A stretch of 64,000 nucleotides of DNA from Streptomyces tendae (GTDB lineage Bacteria > Actinomycetota > Actinomycetes > Streptomycetales > Streptomycetaceae). The stretch's first letter is position 1; each line of letters begins with the position of its first letter. A program made the position numbers and the translations under genes. The notes beneath the pieces are model-generated. The model made no database searches and was not told the DNA's origin. It worked only from the letters and a program-made list of their open reading frames with translations. This document shows positions 34,165 through 42,121 of this stretch, in pieces. The DNA is taken from contig NZ_CP043959.1 of the NCBI RefSeq assembly GCF_008632955.1, positions 5,394,001 to 5,458,000 on the forward strand, read 5' to 3'.

Positions 34165-34274
34165 AAGAGGACGGATCAGTCATCATGCCGTCGTGTTCTT
34201 CCTTTGAACTACCGCGCCGTGCAAGAGGCGCAGGCGAGAGTCGAACTCGCATCCGACGGCGGTCGTCCGTCCCC
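34165..34274 (-). ncRNA. YrlA-type Y RNA with permuted tRNA-like domain
   Basis: Read on the minus strand, the order is: outer helix strand GGGGACGGA (34274-34266), inner helix GCCGTCG (34260-34254), T-arm GCGAG-TTCGACT-CTCGC (34250-34234), acceptor 3' strand CTGCGCC (34233-34227), 8-base loop, acceptor 5' strand GGCGCGG (34218-34212), TA, D-arm GTTC-AAAGGAA-GAAC (34209-34195), A, inner helix CGACGGC (34193-34187), internal loop ATGATGACTGA, outer strand TCCGTCCTC (34175-34167). All stems pair fully (two wobbles). T- and D-loops keep the TTCRA and GG bases of tRNA. Bacterial YrlA RNAs, ligands of Ro60/Rsr, have exactly this plan. Ends are estimated. Confidence 0.75.
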
Positions 34275-34488
34275 GTTCGGTCCGGCGATCGGCGGCAATG
34301 CTGAGACTGGAGCGAGAGTCTGAGATTGACCGCGGCCGTCTCTGCGACGGACCGCTCTTCAGGCTGAACTTCAGTTTCAGCTTGCGCTCCTGGCACGAAC
34401 CGGTCCTCACCCGGCCCGCGCCCCGTAGCGCACCCCCACGCTCGCACGCGGGGGCGATCGTGGCGGCCACCCGTGGCCGCGCCGCGCG

Positions 34489-35220
34489 TCAGCCGAACAG
34501 GTAGCCGAACACCGCCTCACCGACCCGCTTGTCGGTGACCTCCGTGCCGTTGGCCTCCTCACGGGCGAACTTCACGGCCTGCTGAAGCTTCTCGACCCGG
34601 TCCACCAGCTCGTTCACCCGTCGCGCCGGAAGCGCGCCGGAGAACTTCACCGTGGTCCAGTAACCGATCGGCACGTCCTCGTAGTACACCTCGACCTGCG
34701 CCGGGTGCTTCTCCGTGGCCTCCGCCTTGACGTGGTTGCGCGGCACCTTCTTCGTACGGATGGTGCGGACCGCGTCCGTCTTCCACCGGTCCGTGGACGG
34801 GTCGAGGGCCCAGGACTCGGCGGCGTCGAGGGTGGGGAGCTTCTTGACGAAGCCGTGCAGTTCGGCGAGCTGCTTCTCCAGGAAGAGCAGGTAGCTGACG
34901 GGGACGTCCGCGACGATCGTCCGCCCGTCGACCGTGACGTCCGCGCGGGCCAGGCAGTTCGCCCAGTCCTTCGTCGCGGTGACGTCGAACAGCCGCGTCA
35001 GCGTGGCGGACACCTCGCGCAGCACGTCCTCGGCCTGCACCTGCACGCGCGTGGACTCGGGCGGCAGCTGCTCGCCCTCCTCGTCCTTCGGCTGGTACGT
35101 ACGCGAGATACCGGCCAGCAGTGCCGGCTTCTGCACCTTGGTGTGCGCGGCGTTGATGTCCTGGAGCGACTTGCTCTTGACACCCTTCTCGACCGCGATG
35201 ATCTGGTTCAGCTTGGTCAC
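34489..35220 (-). CDS. unrecognised conserved protein beside the Y-RNA-like gene (possibly DUF7873)
   Basis: A 243-residue soluble, charged protein starting VTKLNQIIAVEKGVKSKSLQ. Notable blocks are KPALLAGISRTYQPKDEEGE, DVTATKDWANCLARADVTVDG, SYLLFLEKQLAELHGFVKKL and WTTVKFSGALPARRVNELVD; the end is helical (KLQQAVKFAREEANG). GTG start chosen because GGGGGAG precedes it. I recall similar proteins in actinobacteria and their phages but no function; the DUF name is uncertain. It is immediately upstream, on the same strand, of the tRNA-like RNA (215 bases), so an RNA-related role is plausible but unproven. Lys-rich composition differs from its neighbours. Confidence 0.8.
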   Translation of the reverse strand: MTKLNQIIAVEKGVKSKSLQDINAAHTKVQKPALLAGISRTYQPKDEEGEQLPPESTRVQVQAEDVLREVSATLTRLFDVTATKDWANCLARADVTVDGRTIVADVPVSYLLFLEKQLAELHGFVKKLPTLDAAESWALDPSTDRWKTDAVRTIRTKKVPRNHVKAEATEKHPAQVEVYYEDVPIGYWTTVKFSGALPARRVNELVDRVEKLQQAVKFAREEANGTEVTDKRVGEAVFGYLFG

Positions 35221-35367
35221 GGGCTCCCCCTTCGAACAGGCAGGACCGTACCCCTGCTGATCGAACACCCGCACCTCCTTTTCGTCGCCGACAGGTACGC
35301 CGTGGAAGCCCGACGAGGGGCGATTTTCGGACGGTTCGGGGTTCAAACAGATCCGGTCATCGGGCGG

Positions 35368-35385
35368 TCTGTCGTTACTGACAGA
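35368..35385. promoter_or_regulatory. palindrome in the divergent region before the P450
   Basis: TCTGTC-GTTACT-GACAGA, 6-bp perfect arms, lies 49 bases before the P450 start and 148 bases from the divergent gene. Operator candidate with no known binder. Confidence 0.45.
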
Positions 35386-35433
35386 TGATCAATAACCTTG
35401 TGCAGTACACGAAATACGATCGCAGGGAGCCCC

Positions 35434-36660
35434 ATGTCCACCGCCCAGCAGGTGCCCGACATCCTCTCGCCCGAGTTCGCTGCCGACCCCTACCCCGCCT
35501 ACCGCGCGATGCGGGAGACCGCCCCCCTCCTCTGGCACGAGGCGACCAAGAGCTACATCGTCTCGCGCTACGAGGACGTCGAGCGGGTCTTCAAGGACAA
35601 GGCCGGCGAGTTCACCACCGACAACTACGCCTGGCAGCTCGAGCCCGTGCACGGCAAGACGATCCTCCAGCTCAGCGGCCGTGAGCACGCCGTCCGCCGG
35701 GCACTGGTCGCGCCGGCCTTCCGGGGCAGCGACCTGGAGCGGAAGTTCCTTCCGGTCATCGAGCGCAACTCCCGTGAGCTGATCGACGCCTTCCGGCACA
35801 CCGGCTCCGCCGACCTGGTCGACGACTACGCCACCCGTTTCCCGGTCAACGTCATCGCCGACATGCTGGGCCTGGACAAGGCCGACCACCCCCGCTTCCA
35901 CCGCTGGTACACCGCCGTCATCGCCTTCCTCGGCAACCTGTCGGGCGACGCCGAGGTCACGGCGGCCGGCGAGCGGACCCGGGTGGAGTTCGCCGAGTAC
36001 ATGCTGCCGATCATCCGTGAGCGCCGGGAGAAGCCGGGCGACGACCTGTTGTCCGTGCTGTGCAGCGCCGAGGTCGACGGCGTGCGGATGAGCGACGAGG
36101 ACATCAAGGCGTTCTGCAGCCTGCTGCTCGCCGCCGGGGGCGAGACCACCGACAAGGCCATCGCCGGCATCTTCGCGAACCTGCTCGCCCACCCCGACCA
36201 GCTCGCCGCCGTCCGCGCCGACCACTCGCTGATACCGCGTGCCTTCGCCGAGACCCTGCGGTTCACCCCGCCCGTGCACATGATCATGCGGCAGTCCGCG
36301 ACGGAGGTGACGCTCAGCGGCGGCACCGTGCCCGCCGGAGCCACCGTCACCTGCCTGATAGGCGCGGCCAACCGCGACGAGCGCCGGTACGCCGACCCGG
36401 ACCGGTTCGACATCTTCCGCGACGACCTGGCCACCACCAAGGCGTTCTCGGCCGCCGCCGACCACCTCGCCTTCGCGCTCGGTCGGCACTTCTGCGTCGG
36501 CGCGCTGCTGGCCAAGGCGGAGGTGGAGATCGGCGTCGGCCAGCTCCTCGACGCCATGCCGGACGTCCGGCTCGCCGAGGGGTTCCAGCCGGCCGAGCAG
36601 GGTGTGTTCACCCGCGGACCGCAGAGCCTCCCGGTCCGGTTCACCCCGGTGGCCGGCTGA
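35434..36660 (+). CDS. cytochrome P450
   Basis: A 408-residue soluble bacterial P450. All class motifs are present: I-helix oxygen-activation AGGETTD (near residue 240), K-helix ETLR (Glu272...Arg), the meander AANRDERRYADPDRFD, and the haem-thiolate loop FALGRHFCVG with Cys354. The ATG has AGGGAGCC upstream. It is not part of the conservon, being convergent with the conservon P450 across the repeat array, but conservon loci often carry a second P450, so a functional link is possible. No ferredoxin gene is adjacent. Substrate unknown. Confidence 0.93.
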   Translation: MSTAQQVPDILSPEFAADPYPAYRAMRETAPLLWHEATKSYIVSRYEDVERVFKDKAGEFTTDNYAWQLEPVHGKTILQLSGREHAVRRALVAPAFRGSDLERKFLPVIERNSRELIDAFRHTGSADLVDDYATRFPVNVIADMLGLDKADHPRFHRWYTAVIAFLGNLSGDAEVTAAGERTRVEFAEYMLPIIRERREKPGDDLLSVLCSAEVDGVRMSDEDIKAFCSLLLAAGGETTDKAIAGIFANLLAHPDQLAAVRADHSLIPRAFAETLRFTPPVHMIMRQSATEVTLSGGTVPAGATVTCLIGAANRDERRYADPDRFDIFRDDLATTKAFSAAADHLAFALGRHFCVGALLAKAEVEIGVGQLLDAMPDVRLAEGFQPAEQGVFTRGPQSLPVRFTPVAG

Positions 36661-37260
36661 CCGGTACCGGATACGTCGTCCCTCCCGTTCGCGCCGCCCC
36701 GCCCCGGCCGGATCCCGCACCGGCCGGGCCCACCCGGCCAGATCCCGTACCGGACGGGTCGCACCGGCCGGGACCCGTATCGGGCGAGCCCACCCCAGCC
36801 AGATCCCGTACGGCCGGATCGCGCACCGCACGCGCCCACCCGGCCGAAACCCGCCCCACCGGTCCGCCCGGCCGAGCTCCGCCGCACCAGGCCGTCCCGG
36901 CCAGATCCCGTACCGGACGGGTCCCGCACCGCACGCGCCCGCCCCGGCCGGAACCGCCCCACCGGGCTGTCCCGGCCGAGTTCCACCGCACCGGGCTGTC
37001 CCGGCCCAATCCCGTACCGGACGGGTCCCGCACCGCACGCGCCCGCCCCGGCCGGAACCCGCCCACCGGGCTGTCCCCGAGTTCCGCAGTTCCACCGCAC
37101 CGGGCTGTCCCGGCCCAATCCCGTACCGGACGGGTCCCGCACCGCACGCGCCCGCCCCGGCCGGAACCCGCCCCACCGGGCCACCCTCGGGGGAACGCCC
37201 CGCCGGGCCACCCGCCGGGGCAGCGCCCCGCCGGTCCGCCCGCGGGTGGGGAGGCGGCGT
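36661..37260. repeat. degenerating hairpin-rich tandem repeat array between two P450 genes
   Basis: The motif CCCGTACCGGACGGG, itself a hairpin, recurs at 36744, 36907, 37011 and 37120, with a degraded copy at 36805. The last three lie in near-identical units of 104-109 bases that also contain TCCCGCACCGCACGCGCCCG. The left part is increasingly diverged. Both flanking P450 genes point into the array. Reading frames on either strand are low-complexity Pro/Arg/Gly translations and are not genes. Confidence 0.85.
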
Positions 37261-37296
37261 CCGCCCGACCGTGAGAGCCGGCCCCCGGCCGAAGCC

Positions 37297-38577
37297 CTAC
37301 TGCACCACCGGGGTGAACCGCACCGGGAGGTCCAGCAGTCCCCGCATCCAGATCGACGGCCGCCACACCAGTTCCTCCGGCTCGACGGCCAGGACCAGGT
37401 CCGGCAGCCGCTCCAGCAGCGTCTCGACCGCCGTACGCGCCATGACGTCCGCGAGCAGCGGGGCCGGGTACGGGCAGCGGTGCTCGCCGTTGCTGAACGA
37501 CAGGTGCGCCGCGTTCTCCGCGCCCACGTGTCCCTCGGGCCAGATCTGCGGGTCGGTGTTGGCCGCCGCGAGCCCCAGCACCAGGCAGTCGCCGGCCCTT
37601 ATCTGCCGCCCGCCCAGCTGGACGTCCCGCACCGCCCAGCGCCCGATGAAGTTCTGCGTCGGGGTGTCGAGCCACAGCACCTCGTTGAGCGCCTCGCCGA
37701 CGCTGAGCCGGCCGCCCGAGACGTTCACGGCGAAGCGTTCGTCCGTCAGCAGCAGACGCAGGGTGTTGCAGATCCAGTTGGCCGTCGGCTGCTGGGCCGC
37801 CGCGATCACGGAGATCAGGTCCTGGACGACCTCCTCGTCCGTCAGGCCCGCCGGGTGCGTCAGCATCCGCGAGGTGACGTCGTGGCCGGGCACGGCCCGC
37901 TTCTCCTTCACCAGCTGCCGCAGCCGTTCACCCACGCGCGCGTACGCCGCGACCGGGTCGTCGCCCTCCCCCGCGTCCAGGGAGATCCGCAGGTCGTCGA
38001 CGAGCCGGCGGGTGTCCTCACCGGTGGCCGGCATCCCGCACATCTGCACGACCGTACGCATCGGCAGGGCGTGCACGTAGTCGGCCATCAGCTCCGCCTG
38101 GCCGCTGCCCGCGAACCGGGCGATGAGGTCGTCGGCGATCAGCAGGCACTCGTGGGACAGCTCGAACTGGTCGATCCCCTCCAGCGCCTCGGTGATCACC
38201 CCGGCCCGCCGCCGGTGCTCCTCGCCCTCGGTGAACAGCACCGACGGCTGGTAGCCGACGAAGGGCAGCAGCGGCCAGTCCTGCGGGATGTTCGCCCACT
38301 GGTTCCAGCGCCGCGAGTCCCGCGCGAACAGCTCGTCATGGCTGGTCACATAGGTGACCTCGGTGTAGCCCAGCACCAGCCAGGCGGGGACGCCGCCGTC
38401 GAGCAGCACCGGTGCGACGGGCCCGTGCTCCCGGCGCAGGGCGCGGTACAGCTCGGACGGCGTCTGCTGGTACTCCAGCCCCGCCAGCGGCACCGCGCCG
38501 GCGTGCGCGGGGCACCCCGGTGGCGGCTCCTCACCGGGGCGGGCCGGATGCGCGAAGGGATCGGCCTGATCGGTCAC
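37297..38577 (-). CDS. conservon cytochrome P450, CYP157-like (lacks ExxR)
   Basis: A 426-residue P450 ending the conservon operon. The haem-ligand loop is FSNGEHRCPYP with Cys368. The K-helix reads NEVLWLDTP, so the otherwise near-invariant ExxR is ExxW (Glu299); the CYP157 family is the known exception of this kind. The I-helix SVIAAAQQPTANW also lacks the usual acidic/Thr pair. The GTG start overlaps the cvnD stop (GTGA). In conservons the P450 is thought to work with, or be controlled by, the CvnA-D signalling complex. Altered I- and K-helices leave its catalytic competence open. Confidence 0.88.
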   Translation of the reverse strand: MTDQADPFAHPARPGEEPPPGCPAHAGAVPLAGLEYQQTPSELYRALRREHGPVAPVLLDGGVPAWLVLGYTEVTYVTSHDELFARDSRRWNQWANIPQDWPLLPFVGYQPSVLFTEGEEHRRRAGVITEALEGIDQFELSHECLLIADDLIARFAGSGQAELMADYVHALPMRTVVQMCGMPATGEDTRRLVDDLRISLDAGEGDDPVAAYARVGERLRQLVKEKRAVPGHDVTSRMLTHPAGLTDEEVVQDLISVIAAAQQPTANWICNTLRLLLTDERFAVNVSGGRLSVGEALNEVLWLDTPTQNFIGRWAVRDVQLGGRQIRAGDCLVLGLAAANTDPQIWPEGHVGAENAAHLSFSNGEHRCPYPAPLLADVMARTAVETLLERLPDLVLAVEPEELVWRPSIWMRGLLDLPVRFTPVVQ

Positions 38578-39188
38578 AGCGTCGCCTCCTTGGCGGTGGC
38601 CAGGTCGTGGAGGTGGTTCACGAGGGTGATCAGCACGTCCTTGCCGGAGGCCCGGACCCGGGCGTCGCAGTCGACCATCGGCACGTGCGCGGGGAGGGCG
38701 AGTGCCTGGCGTATCTCGTCCAGGGAGTACCGGGCGTCGTCGTCGAACCGGTTGACGGCCACCACGAACGGCGTGCCGTGGTGCTCCAGCCGGTCGATGG
38801 CGTACCAGGAGTCGTCCATCCGGCGCGTGTCCACGAGGACCACGGCGCCCAGGGTGCCGGAGAACAGCCGGTCCCACAGGAACCAGAAGCGTTCCTGCCC
38901 GGGCGCGCCGAACAGGTACAGGACCATGCGGTCGTTGAGGCTGATCCGCCCGAAGTCGAAGGCGACCGTGGTGGTGGTCTTCGCGGCCACCCCCTCGGTC
39001 TCGTCGACGCCCACGCCGGCCTGCGTCATCACCTCCTCGGTGTTGAGCGGCCGGATCTCGCTCACCGAGCGGACCAGGGTCGTCTTGCCCACGCCGAACC
39101 CGCCCACGACGACGATCTTCAGACCCGTCTCCGCCGTGTCGCTCAGCGGTGTGCGGTGGGTGGGCAGCTCAGAGGTTGCGGAGTCCAT
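38574..39188 (-). CDS. cvnD: conservon Ras-like GTPase CvnD
   Basis: A 204-residue MglA/Ras-like protein. G1 is VVGGFGVGKTTLV, G3 appears as LFGAPGQERFWFLW in place of DxxGQ, and G4 as VAVNRFDDD. It ends in a helical ATL tail. CvnD binds the roadblock protein CvnB in characterised conservons. It overlaps cvnC by 20 bases and the P450 gene by four, so the set is translationally coupled. Confidence 0.92.
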   Translation of the reverse strand: MDSATSELPTHRTPLSDTAETGLKIVVVGGFGVGKTTLVRSVSEIRPLNTEEVMTQAGVGVDETEGVAAKTTTTVAFDFGRISLNDRMVLYLFGAPGQERFWFLWDRLFSGTLGAVVLVDTRRMDDSWYAIDRLEHHGTPFVVAVNRFDDDARYSLDEIRQALALPAHVPMVDCDARVRASGKDVLITLVNHLHDLATAKEATL

Positions 39189-39528
39189 GGAGAACCTCTT
39201 GGAGTAGGGCGGAATCGGGCAGGGAGGCGACGGACGCCGCCGCGCGCGGGTGACGGGCGGTGATGCGCCCGGTGTCCAGCAGGTCGCCGAGCAGGATGCG
39301 TACGACCGTGATCGGCAGCCCGAGTTCCGCGGCGATCTCGACGACGGCGACCGGGTGGGCGCACAGCTCCAGGATCCGGGCGTGCTCGGACTGCATCCCC
39401 GGCGTCGGCGCGCTCTCGCTGACGATGAGGGTGACCAGGTCGAAGGACTCGTCGGCGCGGCTGCGTCCGCCGGTGACGGTGTAGAGCCGGTCCGGGTCGC
39501 CCGTGTCGACGGGTTTGCGTGGGGTCAC
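39169..39528 (-). CDS. cvnC: conservon DUF742 protein CvnC
   Basis: A 119-residue DUF742 protein with a winged-helix-like core. Typical blocks are DRLYTVTGGRSRADESFDLV, EHARILELCAHPVAVVEIAA and LPITVVRILLGDLLDTGRI. It overlaps cvnB by four bases. In conservons CvnC associates with CvnA and CvnD; its biochemical role is not known. Confidence 0.92.
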   Translation of the reverse strand: MTPRKPVDTGDPDRLYTVTGGRSRADESFDLVTLIVSESAPTPGMQSEHARILELCAHPVAVVEIAAELGLPITVVRILLGDLLDTGRITARHPRAAASVASLPDSALLQEVLHGLRNL

Positions 39529-39989
39529 GAGGTGCCGCTCCCCGCGGATCCGGTTCGCGGTTCGGCGCGCAGGTGCTCGCCGATCTGCTCGACCAGTTCC
39601 GTCATCTGGTGGCCGACCACGCCGGGGTCGGCGTCCTCCCCGGCGACGACGGCGAGGTGCGCCCCCTCGCCGGCCTCGACGATGAACAGCAGGCCGCCGT
39701 GGAACTCCGTCATCGACTGCCGTACGCCGCCGGTGCCGTCGCCGAACTCCATGGAGGCGCCCTGGGCGAGGGCCTGGATGCCGGAGCAGATCGCCGAGAG
39801 GTGGTCGGCGAGGTCGAGGGTCAGGTGCTCGCTCCAGCAGAGCTTGAGGCCGTCCCGGGACAGGACCAGGGCGTGGCGTGCGCCGGGGGTCCGCTCCAGG
39901 AGACCCTGCAGGAGCCAGTTGAGGCTGTTGTCGGTGGTCGTGGTCTGCATGGTGGGTGTTGGGACGGTGGTGTCCGGATGACCGGTCAC
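39525..39989 (-). CDS. cvnB: conservon roadblock/LC7 protein CvnB
   Basis: A 154-residue roadblock/LC7 protein, probably the GTPase-activating partner of CvnD. Family blocks are LNWLLQGLLERTPGARHALVLSRDGL, LADHLSAICSGIQALAQGA, GLLFIVEAGEGAHLAVVAGED and VGHQMTELVEQIGEHL. The GTG at 39989 follows GGAGGAAC; an ATG 13 codons later is an alternative. A 98-base gap separates it from cvnA. Confidence 0.92.
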   Translation of the reverse strand: MTGHPDTTVPTPTMQTTTTDNSLNWLLQGLLERTPGARHALVLSRDGLKLCWSEHLTLDLADHLSAICSGIQALAQGASMEFGDGTGGVRQSMTEFHGGLLFIVEAGEGAHLAVVAGEDADPGVVGHQMTELVEQIGEHLRAEPRTGSAGSGTS

Positions 39990-40087
39990 CGGCCCGTTCC
40001 TCCTATCTCACGTGCTCGAGCGGGAAGGGGCGCCGTCGCCCCGGACGCCGTACGGGACCGGGGCGGCGCCGTACGGGAGGGGGTGGA

Positions 40088-42121
40088 CTAGGGGGCCGTG
40101 GGCGGGCGGGATCCGGGCCGGGGGTCGGTGCCGGTGACGCCGGTCGTGCCGGGGGTGCCGGTCTCCGTGCCGTCTCCGGTCGTACCGGCGGTCCCGGCGA
40201 TTCCGTCGGCGGACGCGCCGGCGATGCCCTTGCCGGACGTACCGGTGATCCCGTTGCCGGCCGTGTCGGTGCTGCCGTTCCCGGACTGGCGTGCGCGGTG
40301 GAAGGCGCCGAACCGGGTGCCCGCGTCGCGTGCCCCGCGCCGTACCGACGCCGTGTCACCGGCCTGGGCGGCCGTCGACTGCCGCTGCTCGCGCTCGCGT
40401 TCGGCCTCCGCCATGGTGCGGCCGGGGGCGCGGACCGGGAGGCCGTTCGGCGTGGTGCCCTCGGGCTGCCGGTGCCGTCCCTGACCGGGGACGGCGGACA
40501 GGTCGGGCCGCTCGGTGCGGGCGGCGGCGTGTTCGGTGCGGGCGGCGGGGCGCTCCGGGGAGGCGGGCAGCGCGGCGGCCACCGGGCGGAGGTCGGCATC
40601 GTTGTCGGCACGGGTGCCGCCGCCGACAGGGGAGGTGCCGCCGGGCAGCGCGGCCGGGGCGGACGCGTCGGATGCGGCCACGGCACGGGGGGCCGGGACC
40701 GGCACGCCGCGGGCGGTGACGCCCCGGGCGGGGGTCGCCTCGGTGCGGCCGGCCGTCTCGTGCGGGGCCGGTTCGCGCTGCTGGGCGAGCAGGTGCAGGG
40801 GCAGCAGGACGACGACGCCGGTGCCGCCGCGGGAGGACGGCCGGTAGTTGACGCTGATGCCGTACTTGGAGGCAAGCCGGCCCACCACGGCGAGGCCGAG
40901 CCGGGTGCCCTGCAGCGAGGCGAGGTCGGTGACGCGGCCGGTCACGGCCTCCTCGGCGCGGCGCATGGCCGCGTCGGCCATCTTCAGGCCGCTGTCCTCG
41001 ATGGTGACGACGATGCCGGCGCTGCGGTCCTCGACGTAGACGTGCACCTCGTCGATGGGCGGGGAGAAGTTCGCGGCGTTGTCCATCAGTTCGGCGAGCA
41101 GGTGCATGACGCCCTCGGCCGCGAAGCCGGCGACGGCGGTGCGGGTGGAGCAGTGCAGCCGCACCCGCTGGTAGGCCGCGATACGGCCGGCGGCGCCGCG
41201 CAGGATGCTCTCCATCACGATCGGCTTGTTCCAGGCGCGGCTGGACCGGCCGCCCATGAGCAGCGCGAGACGGTCGGTCATCAGGCCGAGCTGGGAGGTG
41301 CCGTGGTCCAGCTTCAGCAGGTCGCCGAAGACCTCCTCGCCGTGCCGTTCCTGCATCTCACGCAGGTCGGCGAGCATCTGCACGGCCTTGGCCTGGACGC
41401 GGCTGAGCGCCTTGGCGGACGCGGCCTGGGCGGCGGCGGCGCGGCGCTCGCTGTGGGCGAGTTCACGGATGAACGATTCCGCCGGGCCGCGCAGGGCGGG
41501 GTGCTCCGGCAGGTCGGTCTCGGCCAGCACGGTCTGGGCGGAGCGGCCCTCGCGGAGCCGGGCGATCGCGGCGGGCATCGTCTCCCGTACGAACCGGTCG
41601 TGCTCGGCCGTGGTCCGGTCGAGTTCGCCGCGGATGGCGCGGTACTCGTCCTCCAGGGTGACCACCCGCCGTACGTCCTCCTCGACGGTGGCGGCGAAGG
41701 CGTGGGTGACACGGGCGAGTTGCGGGTCGGACGGCGGAGGCACGCTGCCCAGTACGTCGGCGGCGCTCGCGCCGTCCCGCAGCCGCTCGGCCACGGCGGG
41801 CAGCGTCACCCCGGCCAGGTGGGAGATCTCCGCCGAGCGCCGGGCGGCCTCGGCCTTGAGGCGGCCGTTCTCCGACTCACGTTCGGCGACGGTGCCGCGG
41901 GCGCGCAGGACGAGGCGGTGGTCGACGAGGAGGGTGGCGGCCACGCACACCCAGCCGGTCACCACGACGGCGAGGGCCCACGTGGTGGCGCCGGACGGCG
42001 CCAGGGCGACGGCCGCACCGCCGGCGGCGGCGCTCGCCACCAGCACGGCGGCCCGTGCGGCGAACGAGGTGCGCGGCGCCCCCGCCGGTGGGTGCTGGCT
42101 GGGAGAAGCAGGCACTGGCAT
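40088..42121 (-). CDS. cvnA: conservon sensor-kinase-like protein CvnA
   Basis: A 677-residue membrane protein and first gene of the conservon. Two hydrophobic segments (about residues 21-38 and 44-63) are followed by a long coiled-coil (residues 75-290). A GHKL ATPase domain comes next (LLAELMDNAANFSPP, VVTIEDSGLKMADA, GTRLGLAVVGRLASKYG, GGTGVVVLLPL). No H-box phosphoacceptor of an ordinary kinase is obvious. The last ~200 residues are disordered and end in Gly/Thr-rich repeats (GNGITGTSGKGIAGASADG). Start chosen at the ATG after GAGGGACC. Confidence 0.9.
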   Translation of the reverse strand: MPVPASPSQHPPAGAPRTSFAARAAVLVASAAAGGAAVALAPSGATTWALAVVVTGWVCVAATLLVDHRLVLRARGTVAERESENGRLKAEAARRSAEISHLAGVTLPAVAERLRDGASAADVLGSVPPPSDPQLARVTHAFAATVEEDVRRVVTLEDEYRAIRGELDRTTAEHDRFVRETMPAAIARLREGRSAQTVLAETDLPEHPALRGPAESFIRELAHSERRAAAAQAASAKALSRVQAKAVQMLADLREMQERHGEEVFGDLLKLDHGTSQLGLMTDRLALLMGGRSSRAWNKPIVMESILRGAAGRIAAYQRVRLHCSTRTAVAGFAAEGVMHLLAELMDNAANFSPPIDEVHVYVEDRSAGIVVTIEDSGLKMADAAMRRAEEAVTGRVTDLASLQGTRLGLAVVGRLASKYGISVNYRPSSRGGTGVVVLLPLHLLAQQREPAPHETAGRTEATPARGVTARGVPVPAPRAVAASDASAPAALPGGTSPVGGGTRADNDADLRPVAAALPASPERPAARTEHAAARTERPDLSAVPGQGRHRQPEGTTPNGLPVRAPGRTMAEAEREREQRQSTAAQAGDTASVRRGARDAGTRFGAFHRARQSGNGSTDTAGNGITGTSGKGIAGASADGIAGTAGTTGDGTETGTPGTTGVTGTDPRPGSRPPTAP

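Noticed and set aside
34165..34274. Ordinary tRNA or tmRNA
   Set aside because: No anticodon loop exists, the acceptor ends are joined by a short loop, the order is permuted, and no tag-peptide frame ending in a stop is present; the D-arm is also fully paired, unlike tmRNA.
34183..34470. A 95-codon minus-strand protein across the Y-RNA region
   Set aside because: Its C-terminal part is just a translation of the tRNA-like T- and D-arms, and it lacks Streptomyces codon bias.
36661..37260. CRISPR array or Pro-rich protein in the P450 repeat region
   Set aside because: Units are about 105 bases with no conserved short repeat plus unique spacers and no cas genes; translations are low complexity on both strands.
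35398..42121. A biosynthetic gene cluster around the two P450s
   Set aside because: No polyketide, peptide, terpene or tailoring genes accompany them; the second P450 belongs to a conservon signalling operon.
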